64,000 bases of DNA from Acidobacteriaceae bacterium (GCA_003151155.1 PLWX01000256.1:22347-86346); one strand, 5' to 3'. Positions 29,089 to 38,906 are shown, counted from the stretch's first letter. Made by a program: numbers and translations. Notes: generated from the sequence alone by a model not told the origin.

Positions 29089-30480
29089 GTGAGCAACATT
29101 CTCGTCTGCGACGACGAACGCTCGATCTGCGAAATGCTGGAAATCGCCCTCCGCAAGGAAGGTCACAAGGTGGAGACCGTGACCTCTGGCGAGGCCGCGA
29201 AACGCAAGATGGATTCCGCGCTCTTCGATGTCGTGGTTACCGATATCCGCATGCCGCACACCAACGGTATTGAAGTCCTGCGTCACGCCCACTCGGTATC
29301 GCCGGACACTGCTGTCGTGCTGATCACCGCCGTCGATGACATTGAAGCCGCCGTCGCCGCCGTGAAGGCCGGAGGCGCGGCTGATTACATTCGCAAAAGC
29401 CCTGCTCTTATCGACGATATCCGCGTTGCGATCGGCAATGCTGTCGAACGCGGCACCCTCAAGCGCCAGAATATGGCGTTCAAGCGCGACGCGGCGGGAC
29501 GCAACTCGCTCGACAATATCGTCGGCACCAGCCAGCGCATGCAGCAACTCAAGAGCACTATCCGGATGGTGGCATCCACTGGAAGTACGGTGCTGGTCCA
29601 CGGCGAAAGCGGAACCGGTAAGGAACTGGTCGCGCGCGCGGTTCATACCTGTTCGCCGCGCGCCGGCGAACCGTTTACGTCGATCAACTGCGGCGCGTTT
29701 CCGGAAACGCTTCTCGAAAGCGAGCTCTTCGGCTACGTGAAAGGTGCGTTTACTGGCGCGGTGCAGAACAAGCGCGGGCTGTTCGAAGTCTCGACCGGCG
29801 GCACCATCTTCCTCGACGAAATCAGCGAGATGACGCTCACCATGCAGGTCAAACTTCTACGCGTGTTACAGGAGCGGCAGGTTCGCCCGGTCGGAGGGAC
29901 CTCGGAAATACCGGTCGATGTTCGCGTCATCGCCGCAACCAACCGGAATCTCGACGCCTCCGTGGCCGATGGTACCTTCCGCGAAGACCTTTACTATCGC
30001 CTTAGCGTTATCCCCGTACAGGTTCCACCGCTGCGCGAGCGGCCGGACGACATCGAGCTGCTGGCGAATCATTTCCTGAAGAAATATGCTCCCGCCGCAG
30101 GCAAAAGCATTCGGTCGATCCGACCCGAATCGATTGCCGATCTTCGCGACTACGATTGGCCGGGCAATGTGCGCCAACTGGAAAACACCATCGAGCGCGC
30201 CGTCGCCCTCGAGATGACGGAAGAACTGCATGTTGAAATCCCGACCGAACGCCAGAAAAACAAGGCCAACACCGCCGTTGCTGCAGCCGGCGCAGGTGGC
30301 AACGGGATGGTGACGATGAGCGCCACCGGGATCGACATGGAAGCTTACGTCGCCGACCTGGAGCGTTCGCTTTTGCAACAGGCGCTCAAGCAATCTGACG
30401 GCGTACAGACGAAAGCCGCCGAACTGCTCAAGCTCTCGTACCGTTCTTTCCGCCACCTGATGAAGAAGTACGACCTGTAA
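29089..30480 (+). CDS. PilR-like sigma-54-dependent response regulator
   Basis: Receiver domain, GESGTGKELVARAVH, GAFTGA, Fis HTH. Confidence 0.93.
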   Translation: MSNILVCDDERSICEMLEIALRKEGHKVETVTSGEAAKRKMDSALFDVVVTDIRMPHTNGIEVLRHAHSVSPDTAVVLITAVDDIEAAVAAVKAGGAADYIRKSPALIDDIRVAIGNAVERGTLKRQNMAFKRDAAGRNSLDNIVGTSQRMQQLKSTIRMVASTGSTVLVHGESGTGKELVARAVHTCSPRAGEPFTSINCGAFPETLLESELFGYVKGAFTGAVQNKRGLFEVSTGGTIFLDEISEMTLTMQVKLLRVLQERQVRPVGGTSEIPVDVRVIAATNRNLDASVADGTFREDLYYRLSVIPVQVPPLRERPDDIELLANHFLKKYAPAAGKSIRSIRPESIADLRDYDWPGNVRQLENTIERAVALEMTEELHVEIPTERQKNKANTAVAAAGAGGNGMVTMSATGIDMEAYVADLERSLLQQALKQSDGVQTKAAELLKLSYRSFRHLMKKYDL

Positions 30481-31340
30481 TGCGCTTCGCACCGGGCCCG
30501 TTTCTCAAATCGGCGATCGCTGTCGCTTGCCTGCTGTTCGCTTGCGCGACCGGCGATGCCACCAGCATCCGGCGAACCGAGGTTCCGGCTGACGTTCTGC
30601 TGGAACGTCTGCGTCTCGCGCCCGATTCCAATCAAGCTCGTCACGATGCGCTGGTGAAGCTGTTTGCGGACAACGGCTGCACGACCACGGACCTCGACGT
30701 TCCACACGAACCGCCGAATGTTTTATGCGTCGTGCCGGGTGAATCGGATTCGATCATCTTTGTAGGCGCGCATTTCGACAAGGTCAAGGACGGCCACGGT
30801 GTCGTCGACAACGGGAGCGGCGTTTCGCTGTTACCCAGTTTGTTGCAGGCGCTCAAGATCACGAAACGGCGGCACACGTTTGTCTTCATGGGCTTTACTG
30901 CCGAAGAGAAAGGCCTGGTCGGCTCAAACTATTACGTCCATCACCTGGCGAAGGCGGATCGCGCGAAAATTCATGCCATGATCGCGATCGATACGTTGGG
31001 TTTGACCCCGACAAAAATCTGGACGAGTCGCGCCGATAAAGCACTGCTCATGGATCTCGTCCAAGTCAGCCGGTCGTTGAATCTGCCTTTGTCAGGCATG
31101 AACGTTGATTACGTCGGCGACACTGACTCCACGCCATTCCGTGATGCGAAAATCCCGACGATCACGTTCCATTCCATCACCAACGAGACATGGCGGATTC
31201 TCCATTCCGACAAGGACACCTATGCCGCCGTCGACCAGAAAGCTTATGTCGATAGCTGCCACCTGATCACCGATTACGTCGCCTATCTCGACGAAGTGCT
31301 GGACGCAGACAGTACCGCGACTACCCAATCGACGAAGTAG
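30480..31340 (+). CDS. M28-family (Zn aminopeptidase-like) secreted peptidase
   Basis: VGAHFDKVKDGHGVVDNGSGVS...FMGFTAEEKGLVGSNYYV metal-binding motifs. Confidence 0.88.
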   Translation: MRFAPGPFLKSAIAVACLLFACATGDATSIRRTEVPADVLLERLRLAPDSNQARHDALVKLFADNGCTTTDLDVPHEPPNVLCVVPGESDSIIFVGAHFDKVKDGHGVVDNGSGVSLLPSLLQALKITKRRHTFVFMGFTAEEKGLVGSNYYVHHLAKADRAKIHAMIAIDTLGLTPTKIWTSRADKALLMDLVQVSRSLNLPLSGMNVDYVGDTDSTPFRDAKIPTITFHSITNETWRILHSDKDTYAAVDQKAYVDSCHLITDYVAYLDEVLDADSTATTQSTK

Positions 31341-31384
31341 CCGGCGACGCACTGGCGGTCGACGCGCTGCTAAAATCGAAGGCG

Positions 31385-31732
31385 ATGTCCGAACCGCGAC
31401 AGACCGCTGAAGATCACTATTACGCTGCGCTCGATCTTTATGCTGACGGCAACGCCGAGGCGGCGGCGGGGGAGTATCAGAAGGCGCTTGCGGCGGACCC
31501 TTCGTTCGTGGATGCGCTGCACGGGCTGGCACGGGTGTACCAGGACCTTGCGCGGTTCGATGAGGCGATCGAGGTCGCGAAGAAAATTTCGGAACACGAT
31601 CCGGATGACGTGCTGGCGCATACCTCGCTTTCCATTCTCTATCAAAAGAAGGGGATGATTGCGGAGGCGGAGGAAGAGTCGAATAAGGCGCGCATCCTGG
31701 GATGGAAGCAGCAATTGAAGGATGGTGGGTAG
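31385..31732 (+). CDS. TPR-repeat protein
   Basis: AAGEYQKALAADPSFVDALHGLARVYQDLARFDEAIEVAKK. Confidence 0.8.
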   Translation: MSEPRQTAEDHYYAALDLYADGNAEAAAGEYQKALAADPSFVDALHGLARVYQDLARFDEAIEVAKKISEHDPDDVLAHTSLSILYQKKGMIAEAEEESNKARILGWKQQLKDGG

Positions 31733-31859
31733 GGACCCCCTCCCCCTCCCCTCGATATCTTGTTTTCAGTGGTTTAGCGCGACGTTTCCGCCAAAATATT
31801 CGATCTAAACGAGTTATAGTCAAAATCCAGAAAACATTAGACTTAGAGGAAGGAAAGCA

Positions 31860-31891
31860 GATTGCCACGTCGCTTCGCTCCTCGCAATGAC
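31860..31891. repeat. REP-like palindromic repeat
   Basis: GATTGCCACGTCGCTTCGCTCCTCGCAATGAC; minus strand GTCATTGCGAGGAGCGAAGCGACGTGGCAATC. Confidence 0.65.
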
Positions 31892-31901
31892 AAGAGAGTG
31901 T

Positions 31902-32050
31902 GACGTGAGGCGAACATCTTCTTGGCTGGCGCGGCAGCACGTTTACCTCAGGACTAAAGAATGGGACGTGCTGCGAGCATCTTCTTGGTAAGCCGCCACG
32001 GTGTTTACTTCCTGTGTGACCTGGTGCCAATATCTTCCTGGCGAGCCGTT
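31902..32050. repeat. three degenerate direct repeats
   Basis: GACGTGAGGCGAACATCTTCTTGG / GACGTGCTGCGAGCATCTTCTTGG / GACCTGGTGCCAATATCTTCCTGG. Confidence 0.6.
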
Positions 32051-32242
32051 GCTTGTTCGCTTCTCCCTATTTTTAGAATAGCAAGTTGGAGGGGGTAAAC
32101 CGGACACTTTTCCGAACGATATATTTGGTTTGGATTCAAGGGATTACACGGAAATCAATGGATTCCTTCTCTTGACAAGATTTTCGGCCATGGAGACGAG
32201 GGCATGGATCAGAATCGGGCTTGGCTATACTGAGAGCAGCAC

Positions 32243-32476
32243 ATGTGGAACATCGTCCGATTCCTGTGGAATGCCACCAAGGGCCATCACTTCACTCCCT
32301 GGCGCAGCCCTTACCTGCGGTGGCGGATTGAGACCTATTGCGGGATCAAGATGACGCAGATCGGCTTCCTGGAGTTTGTGGGGTTCAGCTGGCGGGAGCG
32401 GAGACAGCTTCTGCAGTTTTTGAAGTGGACGGGCGAGATGAAGCAGTACGCGCGGGTCAAACCGAAGAATCCCTAG
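32243..32476 (+). CDS. small hypothetical protein
   Basis: 77 aa Trp/aromatic-rich ORF with TATACT upstream; complex composition. Confidence 0.55.
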   Translation: MWNIVRFLWNATKGHHFTPWRSPYLRWRIETYCGIKMTQIGFLEFVGFSWRERRQLLQFLKWTGEMKQYARVKPKNP

Positions 32477-33264
32477 CTCATCGTTACGACAACTTCGCTG
32501 CCCTTGGTGGCCCCTGCTGCCTGGGCCGCGGACCCTTTGTTGACGGAAAGTTCTAAAAATCCACCGCTGCCCAGAATCGCGAACACTTCGCCCTTTTCTC
32601 CTTCGGCGTAGTTGCTGGCGAGTTTGGTGACCGTCGCGTTGCCGACGTTGATTTTGAAATCGCCGCCGAAAATTCCCGATACATCGCCGGGAGTGATGTT
32701 GGTGATCAGGCTGCCGAATTTATCCACCTTCAACACAATGCCCTTTACCTGGTTGGCGTCGCCAGGCTTGGCGCGTGGCGCGTTGAAGCGCACGTAATCT
32801 TCGATCGTCTCGCCGAACTTATTGCTCTCGACGCCTTTGCTCAGCCATCCGGCAACCGCGGCGAAAATGTCTCGGCCGTGGAAGGTCTGGCTTACGGGCT
32901 GTATGAAGTAATGCGACGAGGTGATGTGGCGGACGCTTACGCGCTCCTCGCGTTCATAGACCAGCGAGAGGACACCGTTATCCGGAGCGACGAAATAGTG
33001 GGTGCCGGCGGTGACGAGGATCGGACGGCGCGAGGTTCCCACGCCGGGATCGACGACGACGACGTGAACCGTATCTTTCGGATAGTAAGAGTAGGCCTGC
33101 GCAATGGTGAGCGCTCCGTCGAGCAGATCGAAGGACTGAACGGAGTTCGAGATATCGACGACGGTGGCCGCGGGATTGATGTTGTAGAGGACGCCTTTCA
33201 TGGCGCCGACGTAGTAATCCGCGGTCCCGAAATCAGTGGTCAGGGTAACAAAGCGTGACGCCAA
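32473..33264 (-). CDS. SAM hydroxide adenosyltransferase / DUF62 family
   Basis: FVTLTTDFGTADYYVGAMKGVLYNINPAATVVDISNSVQSFDLLDGA...VVVDPGVGT. Confidence 0.92.
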   Translation of the reverse strand: MASRFVTLTTDFGTADYYVGAMKGVLYNINPAATVVDISNSVQSFDLLDGALTIAQAYSYYPKDTVHVVVVDPGVGTSRRPILVTAGTHYFVAPDNGVLSLVYEREERVSVRHITSSHYFIQPVSQTFHGRDIFAAVAGWLSKGVESNKFGETIEDYVRFNAPRAKPGDANQVKGIVLKVDKFGSLITNITPGDVSGIFGGDFKINVGNATVTKLASNYAEGEKGEVFAILGSGGFLELSVNKGSAAQAAGATKGSEVVVTMS

Positions 33265-33450
33265 CGAAGTCTCCGCGCAACAGGAATACTCGGAAGGTAG
33301 AGCATGCTGCGCGGAGCGTCAAGTTACTGACGGAGCCACGAACTGAAGCAAACGCAAGATCCTTCGCTGCGGACGCGGAAGGTCTCCGCGTCCTCCGTTC
33401 AGGATGACAAGGGGGAAAGAGGATGCCGGACACGGCTGCACCTGGCGATC

Positions 33451-34362
33451 TCAGTTGATCTCGATATCGCCGGAGCCGGTATGCACTTCGACTTTCGGAC
33501 CGCCTGTGCCGACCTTGCCGTGGATCTCATGCTTCGACAGCTTGCCCTGCACGGTCACGGGCTTTCCGAGATGGAGATCGCCGGAGCCGGTTGAAGCTTC
33601 GACATCGAAGTTGGTGGCGTTGGCCAACTCAAGCGTGACTGCGCCGGAGCCGGTCTGCACGAACCAGTTGCTGGCTGGGGTGCCCTTGGCCTTCACGTCG
33701 CCACTGCCGGTGCGCGCGCGCAAAGAGCCGTTGGCACGATCGACACGAATGCCGCCGGAGCCGGTGTGGACATCCACGTCGCCCGCGGAATTGAGGGAGA
33801 CATCCATATCGCCGCTGCCGGTGGAGGCGACGAAGGGTGCGCCGACGTTTTGTGCCTGGATGCGTCCGCTGCCGGTGTGGGAGCGAACTTCACCGGTAAT
33901 GTCGCGCAGGCTCACGTCGCCAGAGCCGGTATCGGCACTGAGACGCCCTTGGAAGCCCTGGATGTCGATCGCACCGGAGCCGGTATTGGCTGCGATGCGG
34001 GTGGTCGTCGGAGCCGTGATGTCGTAGCTGATGGAGACGTGCCGGCGGAGTTCGGGGTCGTCGATCTTGCCGATCTTGATGAGCGAACCCATCTGCTGTA
34101 CGGGCGGGTTCTGCTCGATCTGCTTGAGCTTCCCTTCGTCGTTCGACGACCAGCTGGAGACATGAATATGGCCGACGATGTGGACCGTCGTGCTGGAGCC
34201 TGACCGCACGTGGATGTCGCCTGAGCCGGTGGACACTTCAAGATCGACGGTGCCACTCACGGTGAGATCTTTTTGGAATTCGCCGTCGACGCTGGCATTG
34301 GCGAACTGCGTAAGGAAGAAGAAAGAGAGGAGAACCGCGACGCACAGCAGGCTTCGTTTCAT
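33451..34362 (-). CDS. DUF4097-type secreted repeat protein
   Basis: Signal peptide and ten TGSG-containing beta repeats. Confidence 0.85.
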   Translation of the reverse strand: MKRSLLCVAVLLSFFFLTQFANASVDGEFQKDLTVSGTVDLEVSTGSGDIHVRSGSSTTVHIVGHIHVSSWSSNDEGKLKQIEQNPPVQQMGSLIKIGKIDDPELRRHVSISYDITAPTTTRIAANTGSGAIDIQGFQGRLSADTGSGDVSLRDITGEVRSHTGSGRIQAQNVGAPFVASTGSGDMDVSLNSAGDVDVHTGSGGIRVDRANGSLRARTGSGDVKAKGTPASNWFVQTGSGAVTLELANATNFDVEASTGSGDLHLGKPVTVQGKLSKHEIHGKVGTGGPKVEVHTGSGDIEIN

Positions 34363-34422
34363 TGTGTCCTCGTAAAAATGCGGAGGCGCCGCGGGGCACC
34401 TCCGCCATCGAGATGATGTTGG

Positions 34423-35625
34423 TTACTGCAGTACGACTTGATCTTTTTCCTTCAGGCCGGCGAGCACTTCGGTCTTGGCGCCGTTCGAAATTCCGATCTG
34501 CACCGGGACCTTCTTCTTGCCTTCTTTGACCTTGGCATCGGGAACTTCGACCGAGGCTTTCTTGTCGCGATCGTAAATGATCGCGCCTTCGGGGATCATC
34601 AGTACGTTCTTGTGCTCTTCGAGAATGATCTCGGCGTTGGCGGTCATTGCGGCCTTGAGTTCGCCGCCGGGGTTGTTGATCGAAACGCGGACTTCGAAGG
34701 TGGTGACGTTATCTTTCTCTACGCCCATCGGCGAAATCTTGGTGACTTTGCCGCTGAAGGTTTTGTCTTTAAAGCTCTCGACTTTGATTCGCGCTGCTTC
34801 GCCAAGGTAGACCTTCGCGATGTCGCTCTCGTCGACTTTACCTTTTACATAGACTTCGCTGGTATCGCCGAGGGTCATGACCAAGGTTGCCGAGGAACCG
34901 AGAACAAGGATGGAGCTGACCGCGTCGCCGACTTCGACGTCACGCGACAAGACAATGCCGGTGATCGGGGCGGTGATGGTGGTGTAGCTCAACTGTTCTT
35001 CCAGTTGTGCCAGGGTGGCTTGAGATTTCTGCACGTCGGCCTGAGCCTGCGCCATCTTGGCTTTGTAGACCGTAACCTGGGCACGCGCTACGCTCTGCTT
35101 ATTGACCGCCATTTCATAGGCACGCTGCGAATCATCGAGCGCTGACTGCGAGACCACGCCATCCTTCGCCATGCTCTTGGCGCGCTCGTAGGCGCGTTGC
35201 AAGGTGGGGATGTCGACGCCCATGGCATCAACTTTCGAGCGCTCGTAATCGGCTTCCGTGGCGTGCATATTCGACTCCGCGGACTCCAGTTGCGCTTTCT
35301 GCGAACGGACCTGGGCGACGATTTCATCCTTGTCGAGCTCGGCGAGCAACTGGCCGGCCTTCACATGGTCGCCGTATTCGACATACAGCTTCTTCACAAT
35401 GCCGCTGGCTTTGGACTTGATTTCGACCTTGGTGATCGGCTCGACCTTGCCGGTCGCGACCACGCTCTTCGCCAAGTCGCCCTTATCCACGGTCGCGATC
35501 TTGGTGGGGTCGATTTTTGCGCCGCCGCTCGTCGCCATGACTACGCCAACCACGCCCAGCACGAGGACCAGTACGATCACTCCGCCGATGATCCATTTCT
35601 TCTTCTTATTCTTGCCGTTTGCCAC
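34423..35625 (-). CDS. RND/MacA-type efflux periplasmic adaptor (HlyD family)
   Basis: GTG start at 35625 with GGAGG upstream; VEIKSKASGIVKKLYVEYGDHVKAGQLLAELD and coiled coil, TTITAPITGIVLSRDVEVGDAV. Confidence 0.9.
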   Translation of the reverse strand: MANGKNKKKKWIIGGVIVLVLVLGVVGVVMATSGGAKIDPTKIATVDKGDLAKSVVATGKVEPITKVEIKSKASGIVKKLYVEYGDHVKAGQLLAELDKDEIVAQVRSQKAQLESAESNMHATEADYERSKVDAMGVDIPTLQRAYERAKSMAKDGVVSQSALDDSQRAYEMAVNKQSVARAQVTVYKAKMAQAQADVQKSQATLAQLEEQLSYTTITAPITGIVLSRDVEVGDAVSSILVLGSSATLVMTLGDTSEVYVKGKVDESDIAKVYLGEAARIKVESFKDKTFSGKVTKISPMGVEKDNVTTFEVRVSINNPGGELKAAMTANAEIILEEHKNVLMIPEGAIIYDRDKKASVEVPDAKVKEGKKKVPVQIGISNGAKTEVLAGLKEKDQVVLQ

Positions 35626-35901
35626 AGCGACCTCCAGGAAATAAGCGACTGCTGGAACTGGATACGCGAGGGGCTCGCGGTAAGTTCCAGAAATCGAAAA
35701 AGATTGCATGAACGGAACACAGAAGCGTTCCCGTTCCCGACCGAGACCTGCCGGTGCGGCGATCGGTGGCTTGCTAAAGTCTAAAGTTTCTGCAGGTTCT
35801 ATTAGCTTACATCGCTGGGCGATGGGATGCAGCACAGATGTTAAAATCGCTGGATTCCGGAACCAGAAGCGTTCACTTTTGGACACCGGCTATGGAGATC
35901 G

Positions 35902-37269
35902 ATGGTCACCTATACGCTGCTGCGTTTGATCGCAGTGGCCTTCCTGGTTGCGCTCAACGCTTTCTTCGTAGCGGCAGAGTTCGCGCTAGTGAGCGTGCGC
36001 GACACCAGGCTCCTGCAATTGATCGACGCCAACAAGATCGGTGCACGCACGGTGCAACGCCTGCACAGCCGTCTTGACGAGGTGCTGGCCGCGGTGCAGT
36101 TGGGCGTCACCATCGCCAGCCTGGCGCTCGGCTGGATCGGCGAGAGCGCCATTGCGGTCCTCTTGCAACCGTCGTTTGAGAAGCTGCCGCATGGCGTGTT
36201 CTTCGCCCATGGGCTGGCTGCGGGAATCTCCTTCACACTGATTACGTTCTTCCACGTAACTCTAGGAGAGGTCGTTCCGAAGACCATTGCCCTGCAGCGC
36301 GCCGAACAGGTCGCACTGGCAGTGGCTGCGCCGATGGAAGTGTTCATCACCTTAGCGAGGCCGGTGCTGGCGGTGATGCGTTCGGCGGCACGCTTTGTGC
36401 TGCGGCTTTTCGGCACGCGCGAGTTGCGGGAAGGGGCTGTCCATTCGCCGGATGAACTGAAATTGATGGTGACGGCCAGCCGCAAGCTGGGACTAGTGCC
36501 GGCTTTGCAGGAAGAGATGATCAATCGCGCCATCGACCTGGAGAACATTTCGGTGCGCGAGATCATGGTGCCGCGGCCCGATATCTTTTCGCTGCCAGGC
36601 ACGATGACGCTCGACGAAGCGGTGCAGCGAGTGGTCGATGAACAGCACTCGCGTATCCCGGTGTACGACGCGGCGTATGGTCCCGAGCACATTATCGGCG
36701 TGCTGTATTCGAAAGACCTGATGCGGTGGATGCGTTATCGACTGGCGCGGCTATCGGCGAATCGCCCGGCGGGGATCGCATCGAATTTGAAGGTGCAGCA
36801 CATCATGCGCGAGGTGCTGGTCGTTCCGGAGACCAAGCCTCTCACCGACCTGCTGGAAGAATTTAAGCGGCGCAAGCGGCACCTTGCGGTGGTGGTGGAT
36901 GAGTTCGGTTCGACCGCCGGGGTGGTGACGGTTGAGGACGTGCTGGAACAACTTGTCGGCGAGATCGAAGACGAGTACGACATTCCGGAGCAGTCGGCAC
37001 TGACGCCCGGCGGTACCAGCATGGTGCTCGACGGGGGCGTCAACATCCGCGACCTCGAATCGCAATACCAGATACGCCTGCCACGAGACGAAGGCTTTGA
37101 AACCCTCGGTGGCTTCGTGATGTCGAAGCTACAACGAATTCCCCACGAGGGCGACAGCTTTGAGTACCACGGCTATCGCTACACGGTGATCGAGATGGAT
37201 GGCCGGCGCATCGACACGATCAAGCTTGACCTGCTCGAACAGCCAGAGCCCAAGGAGCAGAACGCCTGA
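35902..37269 (+). CDS. CNNM/CBS-domain (hemolysin C family) membrane protein
   Basis: DUF21 N-terminus, REIMVPRPDIFSLPG, CBS and CorC-HlyC domains. Confidence 0.93.
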   Translation: MVTYTLLRLIAVAFLVALNAFFVAAEFALVSVRDTRLLQLIDANKIGARTVQRLHSRLDEVLAAVQLGVTIASLALGWIGESAIAVLLQPSFEKLPHGVFFAHGLAAGISFTLITFFHVTLGEVVPKTIALQRAEQVALAVAAPMEVFITLARPVLAVMRSAARFVLRLFGTRELREGAVHSPDELKLMVTASRKLGLVPALQEEMINRAIDLENISVREIMVPRPDIFSLPGTMTLDEAVQRVVDEQHSRIPVYDAAYGPEHIIGVLYSKDLMRWMRYRLARLSANRPAGIASNLKVQHIMREVLVVPETKPLTDLLEEFKRRKRHLAVVVDEFGSTAGVVTVEDVLEQLVGEIEDEYDIPEQSALTPGGTSMVLDGGVNIRDLESQYQIRLPRDEGFETLGGFVMSKLQRIPHEGDSFEYHGYRYTVIEMDGRRIDTIKLDLLEQPEPKEQNA

Positions 37270-38186
37270 TGTTTCGCTACCTTGCGCAACGCGTGGCATA
37301 CACGGTACCAGTAGTGTGGCTGGTGGTGTCGGTCGTGTTTCTGCTGATTCATCTCGTGCCGGGTGATCCGATCCAACAGATGCTTGGTGAAGGTGCGGCG
37401 GTCAGCGATCTGCAGGCCGCGCGTCACGCGTACGGGCTCGATGTGCCGATTGGGAAACAGTATGTCAATTACTGGAAGGGCGTGCTGCACGGCGACCTTG
37501 GCCTATCGGTGCGGATGAACCAGAAAGTTTCGAAGACGATTGTGCAGGCGTATCCGCCGACGATTGCGCTGACGTTTTCGGCGCTGGCAGTCGCGCTCCT
37601 GCTGTCCATCCCGGCAGGAGTGCATTCGGCGCTGCATCGAAACCAGTGGAGTGATCGGCTGTTGAGCTTCGTGACATTGCTCGGGCTCTCGTTTCCTAAC
37701 TTTGCGTTGGGGCCGATCCTGATTTTGTTTTTTGCCATCCGGCTGGGATGGTTGCCGGTCTCGGGCACTGGAACACTCGCGCACCTGGTGCTTCCGGCGA
37801 TCACCATGGGCGGAGCGTTGGCGGCGATCCTGGCTCGCATGGTTCGCACTTCAATGTTAGAGGAACTCAGCCAGGATTACATTCGCACCGCGCGCGCCAA
37901 AGGATTGCCAGAACGCACGGTGGTGTACCGCCACGCGTTGCGGAATGCGCTGATCCCCGTGCTTACGGTGGTGGGCTTGCAATTTGGAGCGTTGCTGGCG
38001 GGCGCCATCGTAACGGAGACGATCTTCTCTTGGCCGGGGATTGGACGATTGACGATCACCGCGATCAACAATCGCGATTACTTCCTGGTGGAAGGCTGCA
38101 TCCTCGCAATCGGCTTGACGTACGTTGCAGTGAACTTCTTTACCGACCTGCTGTACTCCGTAGCGAATCCACGGATCCGCGCTTAG
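37269..38186 (+). CDS. ABC transporter permease, dipeptide type (DppB-like)
   Basis: MFRYLAQRVAYTVPVVWLVVSVVFLLIHLVPGDP; EAA region YIRTARAKGLPERTVVYRHALRNALIP. Confidence 0.93.
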   Translation: MFRYLAQRVAYTVPVVWLVVSVVFLLIHLVPGDPIQQMLGEGAAVSDLQAARHAYGLDVPIGKQYVNYWKGVLHGDLGLSVRMNQKVSKTIVQAYPPTIALTFSALAVALLLSIPAGVHSALHRNQWSDRLLSFVTLLGLSFPNFALGPILILFFAIRLGWLPVSGTGTLAHLVLPAITMGGALAAILARMVRTSMLEELSQDYIRTARAKGLPERTVVYRHALRNALIPVLTVVGLQFGALLAGAIVTETIFSWPGIGRLTITAINNRDYFLVEGCILAIGLTYVAVNFFTDLLYSVANPRIRA

Positions 38187-38189
38187 CCT

Positions 38190-38906
38190 TTACTGACCAG
38201 CGATGACTTCGTAGGTCGTAGCAGACGTCGAAAAGACCGAAGGATCGACATTCACGCGTTCGAGTGAATCGACCGTCGCGCCGAGGCGGACGATGTGAAT
38301 GTTGCCTTCGTGATCGTGAATGCGGGCGATGCCGTCATAGGCCAGCGGTAGGCCGCGTCCGAGGGTGCTGACTTCACGGAAGAGGCTCTCAATGCCGCGG
38401 TCGGCGCGCAAACGATATTCGAACATCATCCAGTTCATGACTTCGAAGTCGGCCAGGTCGCTCGCCACCCATAGCTCGTGGACCATCGTTCCCTTGAGGG
38501 TGTCGCCGTTTTCGGTGTAGTCGAAATCCGATTTGAAAGTGTAGTGCGTGGTCGGATGTCCGAGAACGACTGGGCCTGCCTCTTGCAGCGTCTTGGTGGT
38601 GACGATGTTGTCGATCACGACGGGGCGCTTGGCTTCGCGTTTGCCGACCAGGATGCGAGTGGAGTGGCGGCTGTGGGGATCAATGCTGTACGCGACGGAT
38701 CCATAACGATCGGCATCGACCTCGGTCAGGGCATTCACACCCTCGTCAAAACAAATCTTGGCTTTGTCGTCCTGCAGCCATGAATTTTGGAAGATGTCAC
38801 TATGCCGGCCCGCATCTTCGGTTTCAAGATGCATGGTGTAGCGAACGCCGGCCAGAGCGGGGGAACAGAGCGCGAGACAGAGTACAAAGGACTGCAGGAC
38901 CTTCAT
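38190..38906 (-). CDS. hypothetical secreted protein
   Basis: Signal peptide MKVLQSFVLCLALCSPALA; no recognised domain. Confidence 0.65.
   Translation of the reverse strand: MKVLQSFVLCLALCSPALAGVRYTMHLETEDAGRHSDIFQNSWLQDDKAKICFDEGVNALTEVDADRYGSVAYSIDPHSRHSTRILVGKREAKRPVVIDNIVTTKTLQEAGPVVLGHPTTHYTFKSDFDYTENGDTLKGTMVHELWVASDLADFEVMNWMMFEYRLRADRGIESLFREVSTLGRGLPLAYDGIARIHDHEGNIHIVRLGATVDSLERVNVDPSVFSTSATTYEVIAGQ

Noticed and set aside
31092-32030. 312-aa minus-strand ORF containing CHCEERSDVAI
   Set aside because: Runs through REP-like and direct repeats and overlaps the M28 peptidase and TPR genes on the other strand.
33451-34362. Regularly spaced GCCGGAGCCGGT units, superficially CRISPR- or VNTR-like
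   Set aside because: They lie in frame inside a secreted protein and correspond to TGSG beta-helix repeats; spacing and sequence do not fit CRISPR.
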